64,000 nucleotides of DNA from Paenibacillus montaniterrae (GCF_018403185.1 NZ_BOSE01000006.1:62001-126000); one strand, 5' to 3'. Positions 23,531 to 33,276 are shown, numbered from the stretch's first letter. Notes: generated from the letters alone by a model not told the origin. Translations and numbers: made by a program.

Positions 23531-23959
23531 TTATTTTATGATTAGAACCGGACAATTGCTTAGCTGAGCAACCTTCTGGCTGACGCCGCCAAGCATCATG
23601 CCTTTAATATTGCCTAAGCCGCGACTGCCGATTACGATAAGATCATAGCTTTGCTCCTGCGCAACCTTTACAATCATCCGTGATATACTGCTTCCCTGTA
23701 CAAATAGCGCCTCCGTCTCAATCTCATACCCTTTCAGCTTTTGCTGAGACTCCTTCAGCAGCGCTTTGCCGGCATTGCTCATCTCGGCTAATATTTTTTC
23801 ATAATCGGTGATGACCATTGTAGGCGGAATGACAAGCTCCTTGCCTACCGTAATAAGTGTCAGCTTTGCTTGATGCTCTTGTGCAAGCTGCCCTGCAGCA
23901 TGCAGCACCTTATCGCTCATTTTGGAACCGTCGATCGCAACAAGAATTTTGTTAAACAT
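23531..23959 (-). CDS. universal stress protein, UspA family
   Basis: A 142-residue single-domain protein. ILVAIDGSKMS opens the fold, and the ATP-binding motif G-x2-G-x9-G-S is present as GSRGLGNIKGMMLGGVS. It is a cytoplasmic stress-associated nucleotide-binding protein. ATG 23959 is preferred over ATG 23965 because AGGAGG lies 7 nt before it. It is transcribed alone, divergent from the methyltransferase gene, with a cre-like site upstream. Confidence 0.92.
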   Translation of the reverse strand: MFNKILVAIDGSKMSDKVLHAAGQLAQEHQAKLTLITVGKELVIPPTMVITDYEKILAEMSNAGKALLKESQQKLKGYEIETEALFVQGSSISRMIVKVAQEQSYDLIVIGSRGLGNIKGMMLGGVSQKVAQLSNCPVLIIK

Positions 23960-24030
23960 CTCCATTCCTCCTTGTCTGAGCTTTTTTCCAAATGTACAGC
24001 TAATAGCAGGTGGCTATACTATCATTTTAC

Positions 24031-24046
24031 ATGAAAGCGCTTATCG
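24031..24046. promoter_or_regulatory. possible catabolite-responsive element (cre)
   Basis: TGAAAGCGCTTATC matches 12 of 14 positions of the CcpA consensus TGWAARCGYTWNCW. It lies about 75 bp upstream of the universal stress gene. A chance match is possible. Confidence 0.3.
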
Positions 24047-24157
24047 TGAACAGGTTAAATTGTTGAATAATTCTGAAAACTTATAGATGGTGAAAGCTTC
24101 CTGAAATCATAGTATACTTAATCGAGTAATGACATTTCGTTAGGCGGTGCATCATTT

Positions 24158-25147
24158 TTGACCGAAAATCAAGAAAAACATAGAGCTGCCCGTAATCGCA
24201 CAATGATACTGACAGAAGAAGAGCGGCAATTATACAAGCAACAGCTTATAACGCTGTCACAGCCAGCCACTACCGAGCAAATTTTAAATAAAACGATTCA
24301 GCAAAATTTATTCGAGGCGATGGACAAGCTACCTGATCAATTTGTTGATCTGATGTTTATCGATCCTCCTTATAATTTGACTAAAAGCTTTAACGGCAAA
24401 ACGTTTAATAAAATGTCCAGTGACGCTTATACCGAATGGCTGGATTCATGGTTTTCACAGCTGATTCGCATCTTAAAGCCCCACGCTTCTGTATACATAT
24501 GCGGTGACTGGCGCTCTAGTCACTCGATTTTTGAGGTTGCCTCAAAATATTTAAACATCATTAATCGCATTACATGGGAGCGTGAAAAAGGCAGAGGCTC
24601 GCTTACCAATTGGAAAAATGCATCTGAGGATATTTGGTTCTGCACCTGTTCAACCAGCTACACCTTTAACGTCGATCAGGTCAAGATGAAACGCAAGGTG
24701 ATCGCGCCTTATCGCAACGAGCAGGGCAAGCCCAAGGATTGGGACGAACAGGCGGGAGACAAGTTCCGTTTGACCCATCCGTCGAATTTGTGGACAGATT
24801 TGACAGTGCCGTTCTGGTCGATGCCTGAAAATACCGACCATCCGACACAAAAGCCCGAGAAGCTGCTCGCCAAAATTATATTGGCAAGCTCCAATGAGCA
24901 GGATGTCGTATTTGATCCATTTCTCGGCTCAGGCACAACCTCCGTCGTCGCCAAAAAGCTGAAGCGGCACTATGTCGGCATCGAGCTGGATGAAACCTTC
25001 GCCTGCCTGGCGGAAAAGCGATTGAAGCTGGCCGAGGAGGATATAACCATTCAAGGCTACGCGGAAGGCGTATTCTGGGAACGAAACTCGCTGCAGGTGC
25101 AAGAAAAGGTGAAGCGGAACGAAGATTTTCAAGCAGAAAGCGAATAG
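24158..25147 (+). CDS. orphan DNA amino-methyltransferase (beta class)
   Basis: A 329-residue DNA methyltransferase. Motif IV reads DPPY (Asp69-Tyr72) and lies before motif I FDPFLGSGTT (about 249-258), the beta-type order used by N6-adenine or N4-cytosine enzymes. HPTQKPEKLL, before motif I, is also characteristic. The start is a TTG at 24158 after AGGCGGTG; an ATG at 24203 lacks a ribosome site and would cut the N-terminus. No restriction endonuclease gene adjoins it, so it may be a solitary regulatory or housekeeping methyltransferase. The recognition sequence cannot be inferred. Confidence 0.85.
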   Translation: MTENQEKHRAARNRTMILTEEERQLYKQQLITLSQPATTEQILNKTIQQNLFEAMDKLPDQFVDLMFIDPPYNLTKSFNGKTFNKMSSDAYTEWLDSWFSQLIRILKPHASVYICGDWRSSHSIFEVASKYLNIINRITWEREKGRGSLTNWKNASEDIWFCTCSTSYTFNVDQVKMKRKVIAPYRNEQGKPKDWDEQAGDKFRLTHPSNLWTDLTVPFWSMPENTDHPTQKPEKLLAKIILASSNEQDVVFDPFLGSGTTSVVAKKLKRHYVGIELDETFACLAEKRLKLAEEDITIQGYAEGVFWERNSLQVQEKVKRNEDFQAESE

Positions 25148-25161
25148 CAGTGTGCATGACA

Positions 25162-25202
25162 AAAGCGCAGCGTCAAAGACATTACTTTGATGCTGCGCTT
25201 TT
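25162..25202. terminator. bidirectional terminator
   Basis: A 17-bp stem with one mismatch (25162-25178 with 25185-25201) has an A-run before it and TTTT after it, serving both the methyltransferase gene and the convergent sugar operon. Confidence 0.85.
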
Positions 25203-25205
25203 CTA

Positions 25206-25886
25206 TTAATTCCAAGCTGCTAGACGATAAGCCTCAACAATACGATCAAGCTTAAGCTGTGAGGTGTCGCTAACGATATAGTTTGCTTGATGCAATGCAT
25301 CCAAGCAGCCAACACCAACGGAAAACATGCCGGCGCTATTGATGGCCTCGATGCCTGCCTCTGAGTCTTCTACACCAATACAAGCATGATAAGGAATAGA
25401 AAAATAATCTGCGGCATTGGTAAACGTTTCAGGATGAGGCTTGCCAAAGCGGATTTTGCTGGCATCGACGACATAATCAAAGGCATCCTGCAAGCCAAGC
25501 TTATCCAGCACAAATGTTGCATTGCGACTTGCCGAGCCTAAAGCCAATTTAAATTGTCTTTCCTTCAGTTCGCGGATTAGCTCAGAAATGCCAGGCAGCA
25601 CATCACTTGGCTTTATTGTATCGATCAATTGCTGGTAGATGGCATTTTTTTTGCTAGCCCACTGCTCTTTTTCATGTTCTGTCATTTCTTTTGCTTGTGA
25701 AGCAGCAGCAAGAACGCGGTTCAAGGATTCCATGCGGCTTACACCCTTTAAGCGCTCATTTAACGCACGATCTACAACAATGCCCAGCTCTTCTCCGATC
25801 TTTCGCCAAGCTAAATAATGAAACTCAGCAGTATCGGTTATAACTCCATCAAGATCAAAAATAAACAATTGCGGCTTTCTGTCCAT
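25206..25886 (-). CDS. pgmB: beta-phosphoglucomutase-like HAD protein
   Basis: A 226-residue HAD-superfamily enzyme. FDLDGVITDTAEFHYLAW (about 9-26) has the nucleophile Asp and the second Asp, and the beta-PGM loop GVSRMESL follows near residue 48; LALGSASRNA and GVEDSEAGIEA are the later HAD motifs. It would interconvert beta-glucose 1-phosphate and glucose 6-phosphate. It is the last gene of the sugar operon, overlapping no gene but abutting the esterase. No inverting phosphorylase that makes beta-glucose 1-phosphate is present in this operon, so its true substrate is open. Confidence 0.85.
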   Translation of the reverse strand: MDRKPQLFIFDLDGVITDTAEFHYLAWRKIGEELGIVVDRALNERLKGVSRMESLNRVLAAASQAKEMTEHEKEQWASKKNAIYQQLIDTIKPSDVLPGISELIRELKERQFKLALGSASRNATFVLDKLGLQDAFDYVVDASKIRFGKPHPETFTNAADYFSIPYHACIGVEDSEAGIEAINSAGMFSVGVGCLDALHQANYIVSDTSQLKLDRIVEAYRLAAWN

Positions 25887-26765
25887 TTACTGCTTCCTTC
25901 CCTGCTCTAACCATTTGGCACTTAGGTCAACCCATGAACCGAGGCTTAAGGACTTGACCTGTTCCTCAGACTTCACGGTTGCATCGCCAAGCGACATACC
26001 GTGAGGGCCCTTTTCGAACATATGAAGCTCGCATGGCACATTATACTCAACCAATTTCCCGGCCAAGCCGAGCAGATCGGTTGGCAGAATTACGCTATCC
26101 TCGTATGTTCCCCATATAAAGGTGCGCGGCACATCAGCGTTAACATATTGCAGCAAATTGAGTGATTTTTTCTCATCATCCGTCAAATTTTGCTTGCCCA
26201 TTAAAATTTCGCGAATATTCGGTCCGCGGAAATCCGGCATTAGCCCCTTTTCCATCAGCTCAATGACAAAGGCTGGAGTTTCCTGCTCACGGGACTCCAA
26301 TGTAACTGCTGGATAACCAAGAATAAGCTGATTCGGCTTAATTTGCTCAGAAGTGAGCCCTATTTCACTCGTAATGAGATCCTTTTTATAATACAGCCCC
26401 AAGCTTAAGGCAAGATTTCCTCCGGCTGAAAAACCGATTACTGTAATATCGTCTTGATCAACCAGCCATTCCTCCGCATGTTCACGAATAATCGCCATTG
26501 ACTTGGCAAGCTCACGCAATGCTGTAGGAAAAGGATTTTCAATTTTAACGGAATAACTAAGCACAAATGCATGATACCCCATTCTGGCATAAGCCAACGC
26601 GACAGGCTCCGCTTCATTTTGTGAAATAAGCGCATAGCCTCCGCCTGGACAAATCAGCACAGCCGGGCGAATCAAGTGCTTGCGATCAAACTCTCCATCC
26701 TGCTGAATATAGGTTGTCAAAGTCGCCGAAGCATGCTCAAATAACTTTATCGTTTTATGGATCAC
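25887..26765 (-). CDS. alpha/beta hydrolase, acetyl-xylan-esterase-like
   Basis: A 292-residue cytoplasmic hydrolase without a signal peptide. The oxyanion segment CPGGGY lies near residue 38, the nucleophile elbow is GFSAGG (Ser near 126), a candidate Asp lies in GTYEDSVI and the His in KGPHGMSLG. This is the BD-FAE/AXE-like layout that removes acetyl or other acyl groups from oligosaccharides. GTG 26765 follows AAGGCGG. It stands between a GH3 enzyme and the beta-PGM-like gene, so deacetylation of an imported oligosaccharide is likely. Confidence 0.8.
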   Translation of the reverse strand: MIHKTIKLFEHASATLTTYIQQDGEFDRKHLIRPAVLICPGGGYALISQNEAEPVALAYARMGYHAFVLSYSVKIENPFPTALRELAKSMAIIREHAEEWLVDQDDITVIGFSAGGNLALSLGLYYKKDLITSEIGLTSEQIKPNQLILGYPAVTLESREQETPAFVIELMEKGLMPDFRGPNIREILMGKQNLTDDEKKSLNLLQYVNADVPRTFIWGTYEDSVILPTDLLGLAGKLVEYNVPCELHMFEKGPHGMSLGDATVKSEEQVKSLSLGSWVDLSAKWLEQGRKQ

Positions 26766-26780
26766 GGTTTATCCGCCTTT

Positions 26781-28484
26781 CTATAATCGCGTATCCCATT
26801 TGCCGCAGAATGGATCAACTGGGCTTTTCCCAACAAATTTTGATTTCCCCATCAGCTTTTGTACGAGTAAAGGCAAAGTATAATCATTCGTGCCGTACGT
26901 GTTAATATAAGTTTTAACTCTAGGCACATCTAGCAAATGGTAAGGATTTTCAGTTGAAATAAAAATAGTTGGAATGGACTGCATATAAATGGGCACGTTA
27001 ATTCCCATCGGATTGATCCATTCAATTCTTACTGTAGTCTGATTCGATTTTGTTGCCAGATTGCATAAATAGATGATGAGATCATAACGCTCCTTCATAT
27101 CGTCAAATGAGCCCTGGTGTCCTTCGTAAACTCCGCTTGGCTCGAATCTGGTGACGCTAAAGCCTTCACGTTCCAGCAAAGGAGTAAAGGAGGCTGCAAG
27201 CCCTTTTGATTTATGATAGCCAAGAGCATTAGCCTCACTCTCAATATCATAAAGCAGAATATGCTTGTACCGCTCGCTAGTAAGGGGAAGCACGCCCGCT
27301 TCTTCCTTAACCAACGTAATCGAGCGGTCAGCAACCTGTCTGGCAATGGTCAAATGAGCTTCACTTTTCAGCACGGCGTTTGCATGATCCAGTGACGGAA
27401 TATTGTTGATTTTATGCAAAGCAAGCGAGGCCTTTAAGCCAAGGATGCGCAAAACTGCTTCATCCAACCGTTGAGCGGAAAGCATCCCGGTTTCCAGCCC
27501 TTGCTTCATAAACAAAATATCTTCATCAAGGTTTTTCGTAAACAAAAACATATCACAGCCATGCTCAATCGCTTTGGGCACAAGTTCATTTCTCGGCATT
27601 GGAATATTCATTCCCGCCATCGTCGTTGCATCCGTAATAATTAACCCGTTAAAGCCCAATTGCTCCCGCAACAACCCGTTAAGAAGCTCTGGCGCAAGAG
27701 ATGCAGGCAAAATCTGCTCATCCTGCAATGCCGGATTCAGCTTTTTTGAATATTCCGGCAACGAAATATGACCTACCATTACGGTTTTGGCACCTTCATT
27801 AATAAGATGGCGGTATATGTCTCCGAAGCTTTCGTCCCACTCTTCAGGCGACATCGTGTTTACTGATGTCACAAGATGCTGATCCCGCTCGTCTACGCCA
27901 TCCCCGGGAAAATGCTTGATGGATACTGCCATTCCCCGCTCTTGCACCGCCTGCATATAGGCTGCTCCCATACGCTTCACTCGCTCCGGATCGCTGCCGA
28001 ACGTTCGCGTGTTCGTAATTGGATTGCGGAAATTATAATCAACATCAACGACCGGGGCAAATGCATAGTTGGCGCCGACACTTTTACCTTCCATTGCGCA
28101 CACCTCTCCCAGCCGATACGCCAGCTCAGTTTCATCAGTAGCCGCAATCGCCAGATTGGAGCCAATTTTCGTGCCATCCGACGTTATGCCTTGGCCTCCC
28201 GCCTCCAGATTAGCTGCAATCAGAAGCGGAATTTTGGTGTAGCGCTGCAACGTAGACACTGTAGCCAACACACTTTCTTTCTCCATGGAACGGCACATAA
28301 GTCCGCCTACTCCTAGCTCCTCGGTCAGCCTTCTTAAAAAAGGCTCGTCTTGCTTATAACCAACCATAAAAAACAATTGCCCGATTTTCTCGTTCGTTGT
28401 CATTTGCTCAAAGGTCGCTTGAACCCAGCGCAATTGTTCATCATCCAAATAAAACGGTTTATTCCGTAACATATTAATGTCCAT
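26781..28484 (-). CDS. glycoside hydrolase family 3, NagZ-type
   Basis: A 567-residue cytoplasmic enzyme. The TIM barrel (about 30-350) has KHFPGDGVDERDQH near residue 200, with the Asp-His dyad (D-x-H) that acts as acid/base in NagZ-type beta-N-acetylhexosaminidases, and the nucleophile Asp285 in ITDATTMAGM. A second domain (about 370-560) follows. Some GH3 enzymes with this dyad act as phosphorylases, so hydrolysis is not certain. The ATG at 28484 has GGAGAATGATAAAGC upstream. The operon context with an Rbs-type importer and an esterase suggests an imported, acylated amino-sugar or other beta-glycoside. Confidence 0.85.
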   Translation of the reverse strand: MDINMLRNKPFYLDDEQLRWVQATFEQMTTNEKIGQLFFMVGYKQDEPFLRRLTEELGVGGLMCRSMEKESVLATVSTLQRYTKIPLLIAANLEAGGQGITSDGTKIGSNLAIAATDETELAYRLGEVCAMEGKSVGANYAFAPVVDVDYNFRNPITNTRTFGSDPERVKRMGAAYMQAVQERGMAVSIKHFPGDGVDERDQHLVTSVNTMSPEEWDESFGDIYRHLINEGAKTVMVGHISLPEYSKKLNPALQDEQILPASLAPELLNGLLREQLGFNGLIITDATTMAGMNIPMPRNELVPKAIEHGCDMFLFTKNLDEDILFMKQGLETGMLSAQRLDEAVLRILGLKASLALHKINNIPSLDHANAVLKSEAHLTIARQVADRSITLVKEEAGVLPLTSERYKHILLYDIESEANALGYHKSKGLAASFTPLLEREGFSVTRFEPSGVYEGHQGSFDDMKERYDLIIYLCNLATKSNQTTVRIEWINPMGINVPIYMQSIPTIFISTENPYHLLDVPRVKTYINTYGTNDYTLPLLVQKLMGKSKFVGKSPVDPFCGKWDTRL

Positions 28485-28514
28485 GCTTTATCATTCTCCT
28501 CTCAACTAACTCTT

Positions 28515-29507
28515 CTACAGCCTGGTCTTGGGCGCCAACCGCTTGCGGCTGAACAGAGCGCGCAATTGCTCCTTATTCGTGGTATATGCCATGAAAGCAA
28601 CGATAAACACGCCAACAATGACGGTTTGCAGCGAGCTGTCAATGCCTAGCACAACCATGCCGTAGGATAATGCATTCATGCCCAGCGCACCTGCAAAAAT
28701 CCCTAACGATAAATTTGTAAATTGTGCTAAATAGAGGCCAACCAGAACTGGGCCCATAGAAGAGAACATCAATGAGGTTGAGCTCAAATTGCTAGCCGGT
28801 GTAACAAGCACCGTTGAAGCATTCAATACCGCCGCGACGCCGAGCAGCGCTCCAACCACTATATAAGTGATTACTATATTTTTCTTTTCCTTGACGCCCG
28901 CATTGACAGCCAGGCGCGGGCTAGCGGCAAGCGCCCTCGTATCGTAACCGAACTTGGTATGGCTCAGCAAATAATAAAACAGCACCATTACAAGCAAAAG
29001 CACAATATAAATCCAAGGAGAACGGGAGAATACAGTCAAATTAGCATGCATATACAACTGTGTTCCTGAACCGCCAAATATAACACCGGAAATCGCCTCA
29101 TATATCATGACGACACCAAGCGAGACAATTATAGTCGGCACCCGCATCGTCAAATAAAGAATACCTTCAAGCACACTGAGTATAATTGCAATCACAATTG
29201 TAAGCACAAGCAGCATCACCGGCCCCAAGCCTAATGCAATGGCCAGATTGCTGCCAGTAATACCAGCCAGTATAATAATAATTCCAGGCGCAAAATCCCA
29301 TCTGCCTCCGGAAAGAGGCAACGCAATCGCATATGCTATTATCGTTGTTAATACGCTGCCTCTCACGATTCGATCAAAAGCCCCGGAAGACATATAGCCG
29401 CTCTTGTCCATTAAAATGGTTATAAGCAAAATAATGAGATAGACGGCAAGCGGAAACACAAACGTTTTTAAAAGATTAACTACCCGTTTTAGAATCAAGC
29501 CTGTCAT
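28515..29507 (-). CDS. ABC sugar permease, RbsC-like (second copy)
   Basis: A 330-residue permease with eight to ten hydrophobic segments, of the branched-chain/ribose (CUT2) class: RLAVNAGVKEKK contains the usual cytoplasmic loop and GALLGVAAVLNAST the following helix. It differs clearly from the permease at 30729, so the importer probably has a heterodimeric channel. The ATG at 29507 has ACGGAGTG upstream. Confidence 0.88.
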   Translation of the reverse strand: MTGLILKRVVNLLKTFVFPLAVYLIILLITILMDKSGYMSSGAFDRIVRGSVLTTIIAYAIALPLSGGRWDFAPGIIIILAGITGSNLAIALGLGPVMLLVLTIVIAIILSVLEGILYLTMRVPTIIVSLGVVMIYEAISGVIFGGSGTQLYMHANLTVFSRSPWIYIVLLLVMVLFYYLLSHTKFGYDTRALAASPRLAVNAGVKEKKNIVITYIVVGALLGVAAVLNASTVLVTPASNLSSTSLMFSSMGPVLVGLYLAQFTNLSLGIFAGALGMNALSYGMVVLGIDSSLQTVIVGVFIVAFMAYTTNKEQLRALFSRKRLAPKTRL

Positions 29508-29558
29508 AGTTTCACTCCGTTACGGCTTGCCTAATTTTTTTGAAATAGCAAGCATAAT

Positions 29559-30686
29559 TTAATTTCTTTCCGCTTTAATTTCAGCAAGCGTCCGATTCGT
29601 TAATTTTTGCAACGATTCCCAGGTTGCACGATCGTTGAAGCTTAGCATCGTTTGCTTTAACTCCTCTGCCGTAACAGCACCGTTTGACTTATCCTTTGGA
29701 ATAACGTAGTTTTTAAAGTCCTCGATTTCTTCAACTGTAGTGAACGTTACGTAGTTGACATAGCCATTTTGCTGCCAATCCGAGTAAGCCTTTCCGTTTA
29801 GGCGATCATACAATTGCGCAAAGGAATTGGCGACAAGCTCGCCGTAATTGTTCGTTCCTGCCATAATAATGCTGCCATTTTCCATGCCTGCTGTTACTGA
29901 ATCGTTATAACCAAGCGCCAACAGTCGAATGTCTGGCTTCGTGCTGTTAAGAATTGCCGGATAAACAAAATCCATGCCAGACCCTAAACCGAAAATCGCA
30001 TCTACCTCAGGATAATTGGATATAATTTTAGTTACAGCATCTACTGCATTTTCCGGAGCAAATGAGTGATATTCCGTTGGATACACGGTAATCTCTCCCG
30101 CCGTGTCAAGATTTTTTATTTCATCCGTAAAGCCTTTAATGATCGCAGGAGCATCTACAAATGCGAACTCTGGAAACGACGTAATCCCGATATGCTTAAC
30201 ACCGGCAGCATACGCTTGCTTGGCATATTTCGCTCCTAATTGCTGCGGATCTTCTCCAAATTGCTTAATGCCCCCTACGAAATAATCACTTGTGATGGCT
30301 TCATCTACTTCTCCAAGTGTAACCGAATAGTACACGCCTGCTTCCTCAGCAAGGCTTACACTTTGCTCAAGCGCTGTGTCATAGCCGCTAATGACGGCGT
30401 CTACACCAGAAGCAAGCAAGTTTTCAAGACCGCTGATATGGTCCTCCTCGCTGGACCCTACGGTAGCAAAGTTAAACTTCACGTTAAAATGTTGTTCGAG
30501 ATAAGCACTATATTCTTTAATTTGCTGTCCCTGAATGTCCGTATAGTTATATAACATAACGCCAATTGTAAAATCTTTCTGCTCACTGCTTGAACCACTA
30601 TCTTTCTCGCCGCTGCATCCTGCCAAAACGACACCTGCAAGTAAAATAAACGCCAATAGATTGAACATCCATTTCTTTTGTTTCAT
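29559..30686 (-). CDS. ABC sugar-binding lipoprotein, RbsB-like
   Basis: A 375-residue lipoprotein: MKQKKWMF start, hydrophobic core, lipobox VLAGC. The mature protein has the periplasmic-binding-protein type I fold (FTIGVMLYNYTDIQGQQI at the start, VDAVISGYD, VDAIFGLGSGMDFV). It binds the sugar for the CUT2-type importer. Upstream at 30687-30728 is a short spacer with AGGGGT as ribosome site. Binding residues cannot be matched to a known sugar by eye. Confidence 0.88.
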   Translation of the reverse strand: MKQKKWMFNLLAFILLAGVVLAGCSGEKDSGSSSEQKDFTIGVMLYNYTDIQGQQIKEYSAYLEQHFNVKFNFATVGSSEEDHISGLENLLASGVDAVISGYDTALEQSVSLAEEAGVYYSVTLGEVDEAITSDYFVGGIKQFGEDPQQLGAKYAKQAYAAGVKHIGITSFPEFAFVDAPAIIKGFTDEIKNLDTAGEITVYPTEYHSFAPENAVDAVTKIISNYPEVDAIFGLGSGMDFVYPAILNSTKPDIRLLALGYNDSVTAGMENGSIIMAGTNNYGELVANSFAQLYDRLNGKAYSDWQQNGYVNYVTFTTVEEIEDFKNYVIPKDKSNGAVTAEELKQTMLSFNDRATWESLQKLTNRTLAEIKAERN

Positions 30687-30728
30687 GACAATTACCCCTT
30701 TATTATTTTTTATAACGCTATCCCTAGG

Positions 30729-31697
30729 CTACCTAGGCATAACTTCTCCCCTAGGTCTTCTCAGCAACAAAAACACTACAAGCAAAAAAATAATGCCTCT
30801 GATTAGAGATACAACTTCTGGCGCAACGCCTACCATTACAAGGCCATTATTCAGCACTACATAGGTAATGCTGCCGACAAAAGCAGAACTCATTTTTGAA
30901 CGGCTTCCTCCGTTCAGTGCCATTCCACCCAGAACAAGCGCAACAATAACATCCATTTCCATGCCCATTCCTGTATTTTCACTAACGACTGCTGATCTCG
31001 ACAGCGAAAGAATCGAGGCACAGCCTACTAGAACACCAGCTATTGCATACGAAATGAGCTTCGTATATTTTACACGCACTCCGCTTTGCGAAGCTGCAAG
31101 CGGATTGTCGCCGATTGCTTTGCTGTGTTTTCCGATTTTAGTAAAATGAAAGATTACATATCCAACAACGCCAACCAGCACAATAATGGTAATAATGATT
31201 GGCATGCTTCGTCCTATTTCTCTTAGCACGCCTGTATCTGTCAAGGCAATTTTGGCGCTTGATGTTGATACTTGATAGGTAACCAGCCCTCTTGCTACAA
31301 ACATGATAGCAAGTGATGAAATAACCGCCATTAAACCAAATAAGTTACTTATGATTACATTTACCATATAACAAGCTACAGATACTGCTATTGCAGCAAG
31401 AACCCCAACTGCCAAAGGCGCCCCAGCATTTATCGTATAAATAGCCACCATAGAGCTTAGCGCAATAACAGCTCCGGCCGATATATCCATCCCGCCATGC
31501 GAAAATACAAAAACCATGCCAACGGATATCGTAAACAATACAACCAATTGTTTTAAGATTGTGCGAATATTGAAATCAGACAACAATGCTCCGTCTGTCA
31601 TAACGGTAAACGCTATCAACACGAGCAGCAGCCCCGCATATTGGATTAGCGTGTTTTGATTCTTTTTAATAAAAAGCGGGATTGAAAGTTCGCTCAT
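30729..31697 (-). CDS. ABC sugar permease, RbsC-like (first copy)
   Basis: A 322-residue CUT2 permease. SHGGMDISAGAVIALSSMVA (about 67-86) is the classic RbsC segment, GDNPLAASQSGVRV the cytoplasmic loop, and ALVLGGMALNGGSRSK the late conserved region. The ATG at 31697 has GGAGGTGATG upstream. It lies between the ATPase and the binding protein. Confidence 0.9.
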   Translation of the reverse strand: MSELSIPLFIKKNQNTLIQYAGLLLVLIAFTVMTDGALLSDFNIRTILKQLVVLFTISVGMVFVFSHGGMDISAGAVIALSSMVAIYTINAGAPLAVGVLAAIAVSVACYMVNVIISNLFGLMAVISSLAIMFVARGLVTYQVSTSSAKIALTDTGVLREIGRSMPIIITIIVLVGVVGYVIFHFTKIGKHSKAIGDNPLAASQSGVRVKYTKLISYAIAGVLVGCASILSLSRSAVVSENTGMGMEMDVIVALVLGGMALNGGSRSKMSSAFVGSITYVVLNNGLVMVGVAPEVVSLIRGIIFLLVVFLLLRRPRGEVMPR

Positions 31698-31713
31698 TCA
31701 ATCATCACCTCCC

Positions 31714-33276
31714 TTAAATCATGTAATCGATTAGCATCGATTCACTCAGATGTTCATCTCGTATAAATTGGTTCGTTATTTTTCCATCCTTCATAATCAG
31801 AATTCGATCACTCATTCCAATTAACTCCGGCAGTTCCTCGGAAATAATTAAAATCGCATAACCTTGTTGCTTCAGCGCGTACAACAATTGATACATCGTC
31901 GTCTTGACGCCCACATCAACACCACGAGTCGGGCTATCCAAAATTAAAATCTTTGAATTGTTGCCGATCCACTTGCCAAAGGAAACCTTTTGTTTGTTTC
32001 CGCCTGAAAGCTCGCCAACTGGTTGATTCATGCCACTTGCCTTCACGTTAAGATTTTGCATTTGCTTGGCGGCAAAGCTTTTTTCCTGAGCCGGTAAAAT
32101 CAGACCAAATTTAGCCAGCTTGTCCAAAGCAGATAAAACCAAATTCTCTTTAATTGACGCTTCCATAATGAGTGTTTCCTGGTCGCGATTTTTCGAGACA
32201 TAGCCGATCTGATTGGCAATCGCAGTTTGTACGTTTTTGACAAGCTGCGGATATAGCTGCTGCTGATCATTTTCATGCTTGGCAGCTTCAGCCTGCTTGC
32301 GGGAAGGAGGGCGTTCACCGTACACGATCACTTCACCTTGATCTGGCTTTAGCTCGCCGAACATAACTTTTCCGATTTCATGCATTCCGCTGCCAGACAA
32401 TCCACCAATTCCTAGTATTTCACCTTGATGGAGCTCAAGATTAATATTTTGAAGCAGTGAGGTATGAACACCGTTAACCCGCATCATAACCTGTTCGCCA
32501 TGCGAACCGTCAAAGTCGCTTCTGTAGTAATTGCCTTCAATGACTCTGCCGACCATAGATTGCTTAATATAATGTTCATCAAATTCAGCACGATCAATTG
32601 TTGTAATAAGATTTCCATCCCGCATAACCGTCAATGCATCGCATATTTCCATCAGCTCTGGAAGATCATGAGAAATAAACAGTACAGCCTTGTTCTGATC
32701 GCGCAGCTTGCGCATAAGCTGATGAATTAATTGTCTGCCATCATGAGACAAAGCTGTTGTTGTCTCATCGACAATGAACAGCTCCGGCTCATAGTACAAT
32801 GCTCTGGCAATTTCAATCAGCTTTCTCTGTTCAAAGTTCAGTTTGTATACTGGCAATGAAACATCCATATCTCCATAATCGATAAGCGCCAGCGCCTTTT
32901 CTGCTTCCTGCTGCATGCGCTTTCGATCAATAACACCATTCTTGTAAAAGCGAACTTCATCCCCCAAAAATATATTTTCTGCAATTGAAAGCTGCCCTAT
33001 CGTGCCCGCCTCCTGCACAATCATCGATATTTTGTTGTCTCTTGCATCAAGCGGACTTTTAGGATTGTAAGAAGCTCCCTGAAGCATCAATTCACCTGCT
33101 GTTTTCGGAAGCAATCCACTAATAATAGCTGAAATCGTAGATTTCCCGGAACCGTTCTCACCGATTAGACCACGAATTTCCCCACGATAGATATTGATGC
33201 TTACGTCGTTAACAGCCGTAACCTCATTGAATTTTTTTATGATGTTTTTTGTTTCTAAAAATACGGGTTTGTCCAT
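31714..33276 (-). CDS. ABC sugar ATPase, RbsA/MglA-like
   Basis: A 520-residue protein with two ABC domains. The first has Walker A GENGSGKST (about 37-45). Its signature is replaced by LNFEQRKLIEIARAL and Walker B is LFIVDETTTAL. The second (from about 265) has a degenerate Walker A region GLSGSGMHEIG, as usual in this family, but a good signature, LSGGNKQKVSFGKW, and ILILDSPTRGVDVG. It is the first gene of the minus-strand operon running to the beta-PGM-like gene. Confidence 0.92.
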   Translation of the reverse strand: MDKPVFLETKNIIKKFNEVTAVNDVSINIYRGEIRGLIGENGSGKSTISAIISGLLPKTAGELMLQGASYNPKSPLDARDNKISMIVQEAGTIGQLSIAENIFLGDEVRFYKNGVIDRKRMQQEAEKALALIDYGDMDVSLPVYKLNFEQRKLIEIARALYYEPELFIVDETTTALSHDGRQLIHQLMRKLRDQNKAVLFISHDLPELMEICDALTVMRDGNLITTIDRAEFDEHYIKQSMVGRVIEGNYYRSDFDGSHGEQVMMRVNGVHTSLLQNINLELHQGEILGIGGLSGSGMHEIGKVMFGELKPDQGEVIVYGERPPSRKQAEAAKHENDQQQLYPQLVKNVQTAIANQIGYVSKNRDQETLIMEASIKENLVLSALDKLAKFGLILPAQEKSFAAKQMQNLNVKASGMNQPVGELSGGNKQKVSFGKWIGNNSKILILDSPTRGVDVGVKTTMYQLLYALKQQGYAILIISEELPELIGMSDRILIMKDGKITNQFIRDEHLSESMLIDYMI

